Made by a program: the position numbers and the translations under genes. From the NCBI GenBank assembly GCA_041940305.1, contig JBGTSJ010000015.1:108819-172818 (forward strand): a DNA stretch of 64,000 nucleotides, read 5' to 3'. Shown here one piece after another: positions 42,901 to 50,839 of the stretch; position 1 is the stretch's first letter, and every line of letters starts with the position of its first letter. The stretch is from JBGTSJ01 sp041940305 (lineage in GTDB: Bacteria; Planctomycetota; Planctomycetia; Planctomycetales; Planctomycetaceae). Under the pieces are notes generated by a model. That model did not search any database and was not told the DNA's origin. It worked only from the letters and a program-made list of their open reading frames with translations.

Positions 42901-43544
42901 CCTGCGGGCGCCAGGCGGGCGGCGCCGTCGGCATCCAGCGGTTCTCCTTGTTCACTTAACAGCACCAACGTATGCTGCCGGGGCCACGGCGGTGCAGAGC
43001 CGGGCTGGACCAGCCTCTGCAGCGCGAGCGACGCACGCTCCTGATCGGCTGCAATGAGGGCAGCCGTCAGAAGGCAGGCCAGCACCGCCAGCGCGGCAGG
43101 GGCCAGCAGCAGTCGCGAATTGAGCAGTGAGGCCGGGTCGAGCCGTGCCAGGCGCGGTCCAATGCGCTCAATGAGCGCCCGTTGCAGCGCCGAGGCGCCG
43201 GTCTCCGGTCGGAAGTCATCCCCCGAGAACTGCGCCGCGCTGGAGAGCGCCTGCTGCCATCCGGGCTGCAGCCGCTCGATCTGAAGCGCGAGATCCACGT
43301 CCGAGTATCGTCGCCAGAGCGGGCGTACGACCAGATTGAGCAGGCATCCCACGCCCGCCGACGCGATCATCCAGACGGCCGTGCGGCGAGCCGCCACGGA
43401 GTCCAGATGAAAGAGCCAGTCGGCCGCACAGGCCGCGAGCACGAGCAGCAGCGTGATCGAAAAGGTCCACGCCAATCCCGTGAGCACGCTGAGAGATCGC
43501 AGACGTGCCCGCAACGCGTCGAATTGAGCTGTCAGCGGATCCAT
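39993..43544 (-). CDS. DUF4175-like large membrane protein with long coiled-coil region
   Basis: The 1,183-aa protein has two N-terminal membrane helices (GLAWTFSITLLLVLAACAAD and AVWMIASAGVGCLLNLVV) and a third at about residues 146-165 (LLLAPAALAVLACLLTAALI). A periplasmic-type beta region to about residue 500 follows (SFNIELTPPDYTGRPAESAP, VSIETPASDLTVTPQARLPV, LRLMDVRLVLSNPPGSAGEL). The remaining roughly 650 residues are Gln/Glu/Ala-rich and heavily coiled-coil (ADQIQQNRVSDAVNVQQRIL, LRKQQQELADDAANWAQRLM). This is the layout of the DUF4175 family, of unknown function. It is the second gene of a three-gene operon with the vWA protein upstream (96-base gap) and the small exported protein downstream (overlapping stop/start). 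Confidence 0.85.
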   Translation of the reverse strand: MDPLTAQFDALRARLRSLSVLTGLAWTFSITLLLVLAACAADWLFHLDSVAARRTAVWMIASAGVGCLLNLVVRPLWRRYSDVDLALQIERLQPGWQQALSSAAQFSGDDFRPETGASALQRALIERIGPRLARLDPASLLNSRLLLAPAALAVLACLLTAALIAADQERASLALQRLVQPGSAPPWPRQHTLVLLSEQGEPLDADGAARLAPAGEPLRLYVADAGGSLPDDVLLHVHDRQGSIHTEPLRRAAYPIADQEEQACLAVVPQLGDRIWIRATGGDDDRMPWHLVSFAPRPAVQSFNIELTPPDYTGRPAESAPADGTPIEALVGTRVRLEMEANTPLQQVRFRRDNRPAQTLQLDRDARRAAVEFELTDAGRFACWFELADHNGISSRDLQRIELRGIADGEPTVSIETPASDLTVTPQARLPVSVVARDDLRLMDVRLVLSNPPGSAGELSYPFLLPDGSLTEAALDTELSIADMDLPPGRVVQMRSEATDAYDLGQPHIARSQPRVLTVVTPAEKLQELQARQTGIAQSLERAHGLQNGAWQQTRELQLQWKATRSLSNEDFDVLKRVVGNQDRIASELLDERRGVAARVAGILQELDWNQLDDAATSERLESVRRQLTHLEGEVFASLNQSLADARKALSSESLDDRETVVDAAFSSALVTHESAVTTLAMLLALFKEWQLQFDLNRELAAIQDAQQQLNQETLAVGRDTVGRASDGLTPQQRADLARLASRQQDAARQVDQLQARLEELMSEEDQQELSTAEDVAGALDVLQNAALAGDMRQAADQIQQNRVSDAVNVQQRILQTLETLDSAIRGIGASDPETLLKQVEEAQAETESLRQRQADALDKSQSLSDPSSADADALKELRKQQQELADDAANWAQRLMRQQLGDAAATAARASRSVEDAAGQLEDEVTPSAMDAQQEALDDLLQTERELAQMREQLEVTRMFAEMSRFASLVETLAARQQHLLDETIRLDAAQQERGSLNRAQLRTLQQMADAQSQLGGDIEPATASIADAPVLSAALLEVQGLMSQAAEQLAERAVGEPTQQLQRAAARRLSEIRQLIGDTGSTSAPSSAASSSTEREAGSPAWSSLVQIKLLLQMQEEVVEQTRTLRLRRQNGDTLTEAEQAELERLALRQAALAELAVETFAGPQQAAPANDPSDAEEVAP

Positions 43545-43640
43545 ATCGGCCGCTTGAGCAAGTGGGGAGTGACCTCCGCGCCGCCGACCTCCGTGCGGAC
43601 GGCCGCGCTGCTCCGATCGTGCCGCCGACGCGCACTCCTA

Positions 43641-46037
43641 TCATACCAGCCGCGCGCGCTTCCTCAACACCCATTCGGCCGACAGCAGCAGCACAAACAG
43701 CAGCAGCCATTCGGCCCGGCTCCACAGTGGAACCTTCTGGGCACTGGCGACCGGGACCGACTGACCGCGCGGGAGCAGTTCGACCAGGCTGTCGATTTGA
43801 TGAAAGGGGACCACCTTCCCGCCCGAAAGCTCCGCGGCCCGGGTCAGGTCCGCTGGGTCGGCCTCGCGCCGGCGCAGCTCCAGTTCCGGAACAGTTACGC
43901 TGAAGTCGCAGGCGGGGGGAATCTCTCCTGCATCCGGCGAGGAGATCCACGCGTGCCAGGCTCCGGCCGCGGGCTGCGACAGCGTTCCCTCATACACGGT
44001 CGGAGAGGACTGCAGCGGTTTCAGTTCGACGGTTAGCTGGTGCGCTCCGCCCCGCTCTGCGACGACGGTCACCGGCACGTCCGGCGGGGGCAGCAGCCGT
44101 TCATCCACGAATCGTGCCCGCAGACGCACGTCGTCTCCCTGATCGTACGTCGTGCGGTTGGTCACGAACTCGACGCCGCTTTCACCCCCCAGCAGCCGCG
44201 CGCGACACAGATAACGCACCGCGTGCGACCAGTAGCGGCCGTAGTAGCGGTCCTCCACGCGGCGGCGCCACTGCCACAGCTCGTCTGTGGCATGGTAGAG
44301 CACCTGCCCTGCGCCGAAGCGCTGGACCACAATTAGCGGCAGGCGGCCGTCGGCGGTATGCCGTGTCTCGTGGACGGCAAGCACCACCGCCCCCGACTTT
44401 CGCCGCGACGCCTCCTGCGACCAGTAGATCGGGGGCAGCTCCGACCAGATCTGAGCGTTCGCCGCATCGTCCGATCCCAGCTGGAAGATCGGATGCATGC
44501 GGCCGCCGCGCGTCGGTTCGATGTGGAAGCCGCTGGCACTGGAGACCGAAGACTCCATCGCGTCCAGCTGCACCGGCAGCAGCGTCTCCAGCGGCGTTCC
44601 CGAATAGCGATGCGGATTATGGGCCTCCCCTGCGATCATGATCAATCCCCCGCCCCGGTCCCGCACGAATTCCAGCAGCAGCGGCAGCGCACCGGGATTG
44701 AGATAGCTCAGATCCACGTCGCCCATGATCACCACGTCATAGCGGAAAAGTTCGGCCTTGGTGGAGGGAAACGCCGCGATTGCCGTCTGGTCCTCCTGCA
44801 GGTACTCGAGATCCGACTCCTGCAGCACGGTATGCAGCTCGACGGATTCGTCCCGTTCGAGAACGGCCTTGAGATGCCGATACTCCCAGCGCGGCGCGCG
44901 TTCGGCCAGCAGCACACGAATCTGCTCCTGCCGCACGCGGATTCTCCGCCGCAGCTCGTTGTTCTCCAGGTTCACTTCCCCTTCCAGCGGATCGGCGCGA
45001 ACGACCAGCTCATATTCCCCTTCCACTTCTGGGGTGAAGGAGAGCCGCAGCGGCAGGGCCACGCCGTCGTCGGGCAGGACCACTTCGGTCATCACCACCT
45101 CCTCGGCCGCGCCGGAGATGTTGAGGGCGATCCGCGCGGTGCGGCCGGCGAGGCCATAGCCTCGAACGTGAAAATCGAGCGTCACCGGCTGCTCGACGAA
45201 TGCGACCGGATCCGCGAGCAGGTCGTACAGTTCGAGATCGCGGGCCGGATTCCGGTCGCCGAGCGGGATGGGATACAGCGGCGGCACGCGGCTGCCTCCG
45301 GATTCAGCCGCGAGAGAGAGCCGGTCGGAGGCATCGTCGCTGGCGACGCCGTCGCTGAAGATGACGACGGCCGAGGGGCGCACGCCTCGCAACTCCGACA
45401 GAGACTGCCGCAGACTTGGGCCGGGTCGCGTGGTGCGGCCGGCGGGCGTGAGTTCGGCCACCGCGGCGATCATCTGTTCCACTTCGTCGCTGCGCTCGCC
45501 GGCCGGCGCCGTGACGGCCCGCGCAGACTCCGAAAACTCGTAGATCCGGACCCGATGCCGTTGAGCCAGGTCACGCAGCAGTTGTGCATCCTCGTTCAGA
45601 ACCAGAAGTTTCGCGAGGTTGAGGCGGTTGGGGGCGTCGTCGGCGCCAGCGGCCTCGAACAGCGCTCCTGCTGCCTGCCTCGCCGGATTGGTGTACTGGT
45701 CCTCGAGTCCCATACTGGCGGACGTATCGAACATCACCACGAGCGTCGGAAGGCCCGTGCGGACGACGTTCAGTGTGAGCCCCCCGACCCATATCGCCAT
45801 GACGAGCACTGACAGAAGCCTCAGCAGCGGCAGTCCCCATCTCAGCCCCCCCGCCAGCCGCCGCGTTTCCAGCCGGTACATCCCGAGGACCAATGCCCCA
45901 CAAGCCAGCCACAGCGCAACGAATCCGGTCCAGCCCCCCGCGAGTCCATCGAATGACAGGGACCATGACATTCCTTCACCGGGGCCCGCCGGCTCCACGC
46001 CGAGATACCATTTCAGCAGTCGCTCCCATGCCGGCAT
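43641..46037 (-). CDS. Membrane-anchored von Willebrand factor A (Bat-like) protein
   Basis: The 798-aa protein has N-terminal membrane helices (GFVALWLACGALVLGMY, PLLRLLSVLVMAIWVGGLTL). A vWA domain begins at about residue 95 with a complete MIDAS start (VVMFDTSASMGLED, DxSxS at 104-108) and SAVVIFSDGVASDDASD. Beyond about 270 are beta-sandwich regions (PVTLDFHVRGYGLAGRTARI). A GATase1-like piece follows (YDVVIMGDVDLSYLNPGALP, FVRDRGGGLIMIAGEAHNPH). It ends in a membrane helix (EWLLLFVLLLSAEWVLRKRA). Such genes are common in planctomycete clusters with MoxR-type ATPases; none is inside this window. It heads the operon with the DUF4175-like gene. Start 46037 lacks a strong ribosome site; ATG 45971 is an alternative. 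Confidence 0.88.
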   Translation of the reverse strand: MPAWERLLKWYLGVEPAGPGEGMSWSLSFDGLAGGWTGFVALWLACGALVLGMYRLETRRLAGGLRWGLPLLRLLSVLVMAIWVGGLTLNVVRTGLPTLVVMFDTSASMGLEDQYTNPARQAAGALFEAAGADDAPNRLNLAKLLVLNEDAQLLRDLAQRHRVRIYEFSESARAVTAPAGERSDEVEQMIAAVAELTPAGRTTRPGPSLRQSLSELRGVRPSAVVIFSDGVASDDASDRLSLAAESGGSRVPPLYPIPLGDRNPARDLELYDLLADPVAFVEQPVTLDFHVRGYGLAGRTARIALNISGAAEEVVMTEVVLPDDGVALPLRLSFTPEVEGEYELVVRADPLEGEVNLENNELRRRIRVRQEQIRVLLAERAPRWEYRHLKAVLERDESVELHTVLQESDLEYLQEDQTAIAAFPSTKAELFRYDVVIMGDVDLSYLNPGALPLLLEFVRDRGGGLIMIAGEAHNPHRYSGTPLETLLPVQLDAMESSVSSASGFHIEPTRGGRMHPIFQLGSDDAANAQIWSELPPIYWSQEASRRKSGAVVLAVHETRHTADGRLPLIVVQRFGAGQVLYHATDELWQWRRRVEDRYYGRYWSHAVRYLCRARLLGGESGVEFVTNRTTYDQGDDVRLRARFVDERLLPPPDVPVTVVAERGGAHQLTVELKPLQSSPTVYEGTLSQPAAGAWHAWISSPDAGEIPPACDFSVTVPELELRRREADPADLTRAAELSGGKVVPFHQIDSLVELLPRGQSVPVASAQKVPLWSRAEWLLLFVLLLSAEWVLRKRARLV

Positions 46038-46274
46038 GAGTGTTGACTCGTCTCGTTCCGTGACGGCTTCCGCTTCCGGCGAACAGGAGGCGCCGGGTTG
46101 ATCAAGTTCACACGCTGCCCGGAGAGCAATGTCGCACGACAGCGTTCCAGCGGCGCCAATCGGTCACCAGTGTTAGTGTCCCAAGGTAGACCCTGTGCTC
46201 ATTATAGGGCGACGGACGCCGTGATCGACCAGCCCGACAATCGACGCTCCCGTTCCGGTGGGAGGAGGCGTCTT

Positions 46275-46915
46275 CTGGGCGGACGTGTGGACGATAACTC
46301 GGCGAATGCCTCCCGCAGAGCTGGCCGAGTTCTTCGGCCTGTTCCGGGAGCCGGATGTGCGGCCGTGGTCAACATCGCGTCGACTCAGGATCTCCTGGCC
46401 GTCCGGTTTGACGAGACCGCCACGCCGCGGGAGCCGGTCCCGCAGAGGGACGGGACTGGTTCCATCATGGGCCGACGATCTGCGTATCGGCAATCGCATG
46501 ATCAACGCCCGAGCAGATACGGTCGCCTCCAAACTGGCTTATCGCTCGGTTTTCAAGCGGCGGCGCTGGCTGATCGTGGTGGACGGGATTCTACGAATGG
46601 GAGAAGCTCGACGTCGGCAAGCAGCCCTATCACATCCGGTTGCGTGCGGACGAGCCGTTTGCGTTTGCGGGCCTGTGGGAAGCCTGGAAGCAGGGGGACG
46701 AGGCGGTCGAATCGTGCACCATAATCACGACGGACGCCAACGACTTCATGAGAGGGATCCACGATCGCATGCCGGTCATCCTGCAACCGGACGCGCATGA
46801 TGAGTGGCTCGATCCCCACAACCAGGACGCCGCGCGGCTGAACGGGCTGCTGCGGCCCTATGTCGGCGGCGCGCTCGCGGCGGTCCCGGTTTCGACGATC
46901 GTCAACAACCCCTGA
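46275..46915 (+). pseudogene. Decayed SOS-response-associated peptidase (SRAP; YedK/HMCES-type)
   Basis: Fragments of an SRAP protein occur in order but in three different frames. At 46275-46286 CTG-GGC-GGA-CGT reads LGGR where MCGR is expected, so the start codon and the catalytic Cys2 are both lost, while a ggaggagg ribosome site survives at 46261-46268. Then come MPPAELAEFFGLFREPDVRP (frame shifted), VNIASTQDLLAVRFDETATP (shifted again), GLVPSWADDLRIGNRMINAR and KRRRWLIVVDG (shifted back). After one extra base near 46588 follow FYEWEKLDVGKQPYHIRL, PFAFAGLWEAWKQGDE, SCTIITTDAND, IHDRMPVIL and PVSTIVNNP. Intact SRAPs shield abasic sites by a Cys2 crosslink. At least four frameshifts plus the start and Cys losses make this nonfunctional. 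Confidence 0.9.
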
Positions 46916-47038
46916 ATGACCTCCCAGGCTTCGTCGACGTCGTTGCGTCCGGGTGATTGCGGGAAATGATCAGCACGACCTACGGCGTCTTGAGGAAACC
47001 GGGTGACCGCCGGGTCTTGCTGACCGGATTGACAAGCG

Positions 47039-49174
47039 TTACTTCGGCAGCGGAAGGATGATCAGCCGGTTCTCGTTGAACGTAGCTTCACCGGCCTTGC
47101 CGTCAATCTTGTAGGCAATCTTCAACTGCTTCGGCGTGTCCGGCGCCGGGTCGCCACCGAAGCTTTCGTTGTAGGACGGGGACGGCAATTCGACGACCAG
47201 TTGGTCGGTCACGTGCTTCTGAAGCTCTTCGGTGACGTCTTTCTTCGAGCCGCCGGCGCCGTATTCCGCGCTGACAATCTCGACGGTGACTTTCGGCAGG
47301 TCGGCCTGGCTCAGCAGTGAGAGAACTTCGTCGTTGCGACCTTCGATCCTTCGGGCGATGGCAAGCGTGGTCTGCAGGGCATCATCCTTCAACGCCGGAC
47401 GGTCCAGGCACTCAATCGCAAGCTTCAGTGTTTCCGGAGTCGCATAACGCTCGAGAACGTCAAGGACCAGCTTCTGCTCGGCCGGCTGCTTGGCCGCGTC
47501 GAGTGCGTTGCGGCACATGGCGACGCGCGCGGCGTCCTCCATCACGAACTGCCGGGCGATACGGATGTAGCCGCGCATGGCCCGGACCTGGAAACGGTCT
47601 GCGGGGCCCGTCTTGGACAGGTCGAGCAGCACGGGGGCGGCATCGATCGTCATCCATTCCCCGAGCAGCCGTGTGCTTGCATCCCGCAAGTCGAGGTCGC
47701 CGGAACTGGCGGCGGCGTGCATCGTCTCGAGAGAAGTCGTCCCCCCCACGCTGGCGAGTGTTTCCAACAGGGGAACCTTGGCGGCAGCGGGGGCATTCTC
47801 CAGCGCGACGGCGAGTTCCGTAGCACAGGCTTCGCGGTCCGGCATGCGGACGGCCGCGGTCTTGAGGGCCTGCTGTGCGGCCGCTGCGTCGTCGGGATTT
47901 CGCGGCGAAGTGACCTGTTCGATCAGTACGGACAGCTGATCAGCCGGGATCGTCTCGCCGAGAGAGGCCAACGCAGCGGCGCGAACCTGCTTGTCGTTCT
48001 GGTCGAGTGCGGCGAGCAGCGGCTCGACCGCGTCAATGCGCCGCTCGCCGATGAGCTCGATGCACGCCAGGTACACGCCGCCCTTGGCGGATTTCAACCG
48101 ATTCACGATTTCCTGATTGACACCCTCTCCGGGCAATACAGCCAGTGCCTGCCGTGCTGCGTTCGAAAGCTCCTCGTCGCTTCCGCCGGCGATTTCGAGC
48201 AGCGCGTCCAGACAGGTTTCGTCACCGACGCGGCCGAGGGCCGAAATGGCGGCCACACGAACCGGCTGAGGACCGTTGGCGGCGGCGTCCTGGATCGCGG
48301 TCAGAACGACCGTGTCGGGACGATCGGCCATGGTGGCGATGAGCAGCGGCGCACGGAAGGGGGCCGTGTTCGGCAGTTCTTCGGCGAGAGCGGCATCGAT
48401 CTGTTCGCCGGGCAGTTCACGCGCGGTGAACAGGGCAATCTGAAACAGTCCCTTGTCGGCCGAGCGCAGTTGTTCGATCAGCAGGGGGATGCCGTCGTCG
48501 CCGCGAGCCAGAATCGCGCCGCGTGTAGCCTCAATGACCCGCTGATTGGGGACATCGGCGCGGCGCACCTGATCGTAGATCTCGGCTGCTTCTTCGGTGC
48601 GACCGTCGGCGAGGGCGGTCTCGGCACAGAGCACACAGGCTTCCGCCACGGCAGAGCGGACCTGTTCCGGCGCGTCGGACAGATGCTCGCGCAACGCCGC
48701 GATCGCCGGTTCGTTGGCGATCTTGCCCAATGCGACCGCCGAACATGAGGCCACCACAGGATCGTCATTCTCCAGCAACCCGATCAGTAGCTCGACGGCG
48801 CCGGCGTCGCGACGGACACCGATCGAGTTTACCACGCCGACCAGCAGATTCCCTTCGAGCTCTCCGGCCGCTGTGCGCAGGGCTTCATCGGCGGCGGCGC
48901 CGGGGATCGCCTCCAGAGCAATCCGCGACCAGGACGCCAGTTGCTCGTCGGCGAGCAACTTCGCCAGTTCGGGGACGGCGGCCTCGGTGCCGACGACGGC
49001 GAGCCGCTTGCAGGTGATGGCCTTCTCGGCCGGCGCCGCATCGGACTGCAGGACGGCAATGAGTTCCTCTTCCGTTGCCGGGGAGGCCTGGCCCCAGGCG
49101 GGGGACATTGAGATGACGAGGAGACTGCCGGAGAGCAAGGCAGTTGCAAGGTGGCGGTATGTGCGGGACGACAT
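47039..49174 (-). CDS. Exported HEAT-repeat protein
   Basis: The 711-aa protein has a signal peptide (LATALLSGSLLVISMSPAWG, cleavage before QASPA) and about fifteen HEAT/PBS-lyase-like repeats filling residues about 35-610 (CKRLAVVGTEAAVPELAKLL, AVELLIGLLENDDPVVASCS, CSAVALGKIANEPAIAALRE, RVAAISALGRVGDETCLDAL). The C-terminal roughly 85 residues form a separate beta-rich domain (VTVEIVSAEYGAGGSKKDVT, QLVVELPSPSYNESFGGDPA, FNENRLIILPLPK). The repeats imply an alpha-solenoid used for protein-protein contacts in the periplasm; no catalytic motif is visible. It faces the SRAP pseudogene tail to tail, and the Gfo/Idh gene lies upstream on the same strand, so the two could be one transcript. Confidence 0.9.
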   Translation of the reverse strand: MSSRTYRHLATALLSGSLLVISMSPAWGQASPATEEELIAVLQSDAAPAEKAITCKRLAVVGTEAAVPELAKLLADEQLASWSRIALEAIPGAAADEALRTAAGELEGNLLVGVVNSIGVRRDAGAVELLIGLLENDDPVVASCSAVALGKIANEPAIAALREHLSDAPEQVRSAVAEACVLCAETALADGRTEEAAEIYDQVRRADVPNQRVIEATRGAILARGDDGIPLLIEQLRSADKGLFQIALFTARELPGEQIDAALAEELPNTAPFRAPLLIATMADRPDTVVLTAIQDAAANGPQPVRVAAISALGRVGDETCLDALLEIAGGSDEELSNAARQALAVLPGEGVNQEIVNRLKSAKGGVYLACIELIGERRIDAVEPLLAALDQNDKQVRAAALASLGETIPADQLSVLIEQVTSPRNPDDAAAAQQALKTAAVRMPDREACATELAVALENAPAAAKVPLLETLASVGGTTSLETMHAAASSGDLDLRDASTRLLGEWMTIDAAPVLLDLSKTGPADRFQVRAMRGYIRIARQFVMEDAARVAMCRNALDAAKQPAEQKLVLDVLERYATPETLKLAIECLDRPALKDDALQTTLAIARRIEGRNDEVLSLLSQADLPKVTVEIVSAEYGAGGSKKDVTEELQKHVTDQLVVELPSPSYNESFGGDPAPDTPKQLKIAYKIDGKAGEATFNENRLIILPLPK

Positions 49175-49252
49175 GACTCGGTCCTGGTTTGTGCGTCGGT
49201 GATTCGGGCGTTGATGTTTGGACTGAGCCGAAGCGGAGCTTCGGGGTGAGTG

Positions 49253-49278
49253 CGTTCCCAGGCGGGAGCTTGGGAACG
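49253..49278. repeat. Small palindrome of the CGTTCCCA...TGGGAACG type
   Basis: cgttccca (49253-49260) and tgggaacg (49271-49278) are perfect 8-base arms around a 10-base loop. This is a widespread bacterial intergenic palindrome type. It lies between the Gfo/Idh gene and the HEAT-repeat gene on the minus strand and may end or stabilise the former's transcript. Confidence 0.5.
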
Positions 49279-49305
49279 AGGGGATGTTGGCGACCGCTGT
49301 TCCTC

Positions 49306-49335
49306 TAGATGCGCCAGGGCTAGATGCGCCAGGGC
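49306..49335. repeat. 15-bp tandem duplication at the 3' end of the Gfo/Idh gene
   Basis: tagatgcgccagggc occurs twice in immediate succession (49306-49320, 49321-49335). On the minus strand it repeats the last codons of the oxidoreductase gene together with the TAG stop, so a second unused stop follows the first. This looks like a recent replication-slippage duplication. Confidence 0.75.
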
Positions 49336-50606
49336 TCGCGCAGCGCTTCGGAGAGGAGGCGGTTGGCTTCGTCGTCGTCGATGAACTGGTGCGTCGTGTT
49401 GTCGAGACGGACCTGGCGGTTCAGGTAGAGGGCGACGTTCGCTGCGTGACAGGCGATGTGGGCGTTGGCGGCGGCGTCGGCATTCCCCTTCGGCTGGCTG
49501 CGGGTTTTGACGCAGTCGAGGAAGTCACGGACGTGGAACGTGGCGGGATAGCCGCCGATCTCGGCGACTTCGCGGCCGGCGAGGAGTTCCGGCGAGCTGA
49601 GGACCATCTTGCCGCTGTCGCCGGCTTCCACCCAGCCGGTCTCTCCTTCAAAGCGGACGGGACACGAGCCGAGCGGAATCCAGCCGGTTTCGCGGAAGAC
49701 GAGTTCAACGCCGTCCTCGTAGCGGGCGACAAGTTGTCCGTCCGCCGGTGCATCGTATTCGACCGGCGGCGGGCAATCGTTGACGGCCCACTGGCAGAGG
49801 TCGACGCAGTGCGAGCCCCATTCCAGCACACCGCCACCCACCAGTCCGCCCCCCTTCTCGAAATTGAAGCCGTCGAGCAGTTTGGAATTGAAGGGACGCC
49901 AGGCTGCCGGGCCGAGATACATGTTCCAGTCGATGATCTCCTTGTCTGGTTCCGGTTCCGGCTCCAGCCAGCCGCTGGTGACGGCCTGCATGCCGGCAGG
50001 GTGCGCATAAACGCGTTTCAGTTTGCCGAGCCGTCCCGTGCGGGCGAGTTCGCAGGCGAATGCGAAATGCGGGAGATTGCGACGCTGCGTGCCGGCCTGG
50101 AAGATGCGGCCGTTGCGACGGATGGTGTCCGCCAGGATCAGGCTCTGCGCGATGTTCTTGGTGCAAGGCTTCTCGCAATACATGTCCTTGCCGGCGCGAG
50201 CGGCGTGGACGGCGGCGGTGCAGTGCCAGTTCGGGCCGGTGGCGATCAGCACGGCGTCAATGTCATCGCGATCGAGCAGCTCGCGGAAATCGCGGTACAT
50301 CGCGCAGTTTTCGTTGCCGTACTTGTCGTCGGCCGCCTTCTTGACGCCGCGGCGGACTTCCTCCTTGATGTCGCAGACGGCGGCGAACTCGACGTCGTTC
50401 TGCTCGAAGAAGCAGCTGAGATCGTACGACCCGCGGCGGCCGATGCCGATGCCGCCGAGGATGACGCGCTCGCTGGGAGGGACGGCTCCGTCGAGACCGA
50501 GCGCGCGGCCCGGAATGAACATGGGGGCCGCCACCGCAGCGCCGGTGGCGGAGAGCGTCGTCTTGAGGAACTGACGTCGAGGGATGCGGCGAGTGTGCCC
50601 CGGCAT
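49320..50606 (-). CDS. Tat-exported Gfo/Idh/MocA family oxidoreductase
   Basis: The 428-aa protein opens with a twin-arginine signal (RIPRRQFLKTTLSATGAA) and continues with a Rossmann fold (ERVILGGIGIGRRGSYDLSC). Next come VEFAAVCDIKEEVRRG, IDAVLIATGPNWHCTAAVHA and the NAD(P)-family lysine motif KDMYCEKPCTKNI (EKP). The C-terminal beta-sheet domain includes DWNMYLGPAAWRPFN, GGGVLEWGSHCVDLCQWAV and FLDCVKTRSQPKGNADAAAN. Planctomycetes carry many of these with a Tat signal, presumably exported folded with bound cofactor to oxidise or isomerise sugars outside the cytoplasm. The glycine loop reads GIGIGRRG, a normal variant. The substrate is unknown. Confidence 0.94.
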   Translation of the reverse strand: MPGHTRRIPRRQFLKTTLSATGAAVAAPMFIPGRALGLDGAVPPSERVILGGIGIGRRGSYDLSCFFEQNDVEFAAVCDIKEEVRRGVKKAADDKYGNENCAMYRDFRELLDRDDIDAVLIATGPNWHCTAAVHAARAGKDMYCEKPCTKNIAQSLILADTIRRNGRIFQAGTQRRNLPHFAFACELARTGRLGKLKRVYAHPAGMQAVTSGWLEPEPEPDKEIIDWNMYLGPAAWRPFNSKLLDGFNFEKGGGLVGGGVLEWGSHCVDLCQWAVNDCPPPVEYDAPADGQLVARYEDGVELVFRETGWIPLGSCPVRFEGETGWVEAGDSGKMVLSSPELLAGREVAEIGGYPATFHVRDFLDCVKTRSQPKGNADAAANAHIACHAANVALYLNRQVRLDNTTHQFIDDDEANRLLSEALREPWRI

Positions 50607-50839
50607 ATCCGTGCTCCAGTACGTGTATCGCGATGAATGGGGGGATGAGGTGCGACAGGCCGATGCCGGTCCCCCTGTTTACGTAGCATAACCACAGACG
50701 GGGGCGGACTTCTATCCGGCGGGGATCGACATTCGCGAGTGAGACGAGGAAGCGACAACATCATCTTCCTTTCATGCGACTGGTCGGACCTTATAAGATG
50801 CCGACGGATCGCCTCTGCCTTTCTCCGGGACGATGAACC

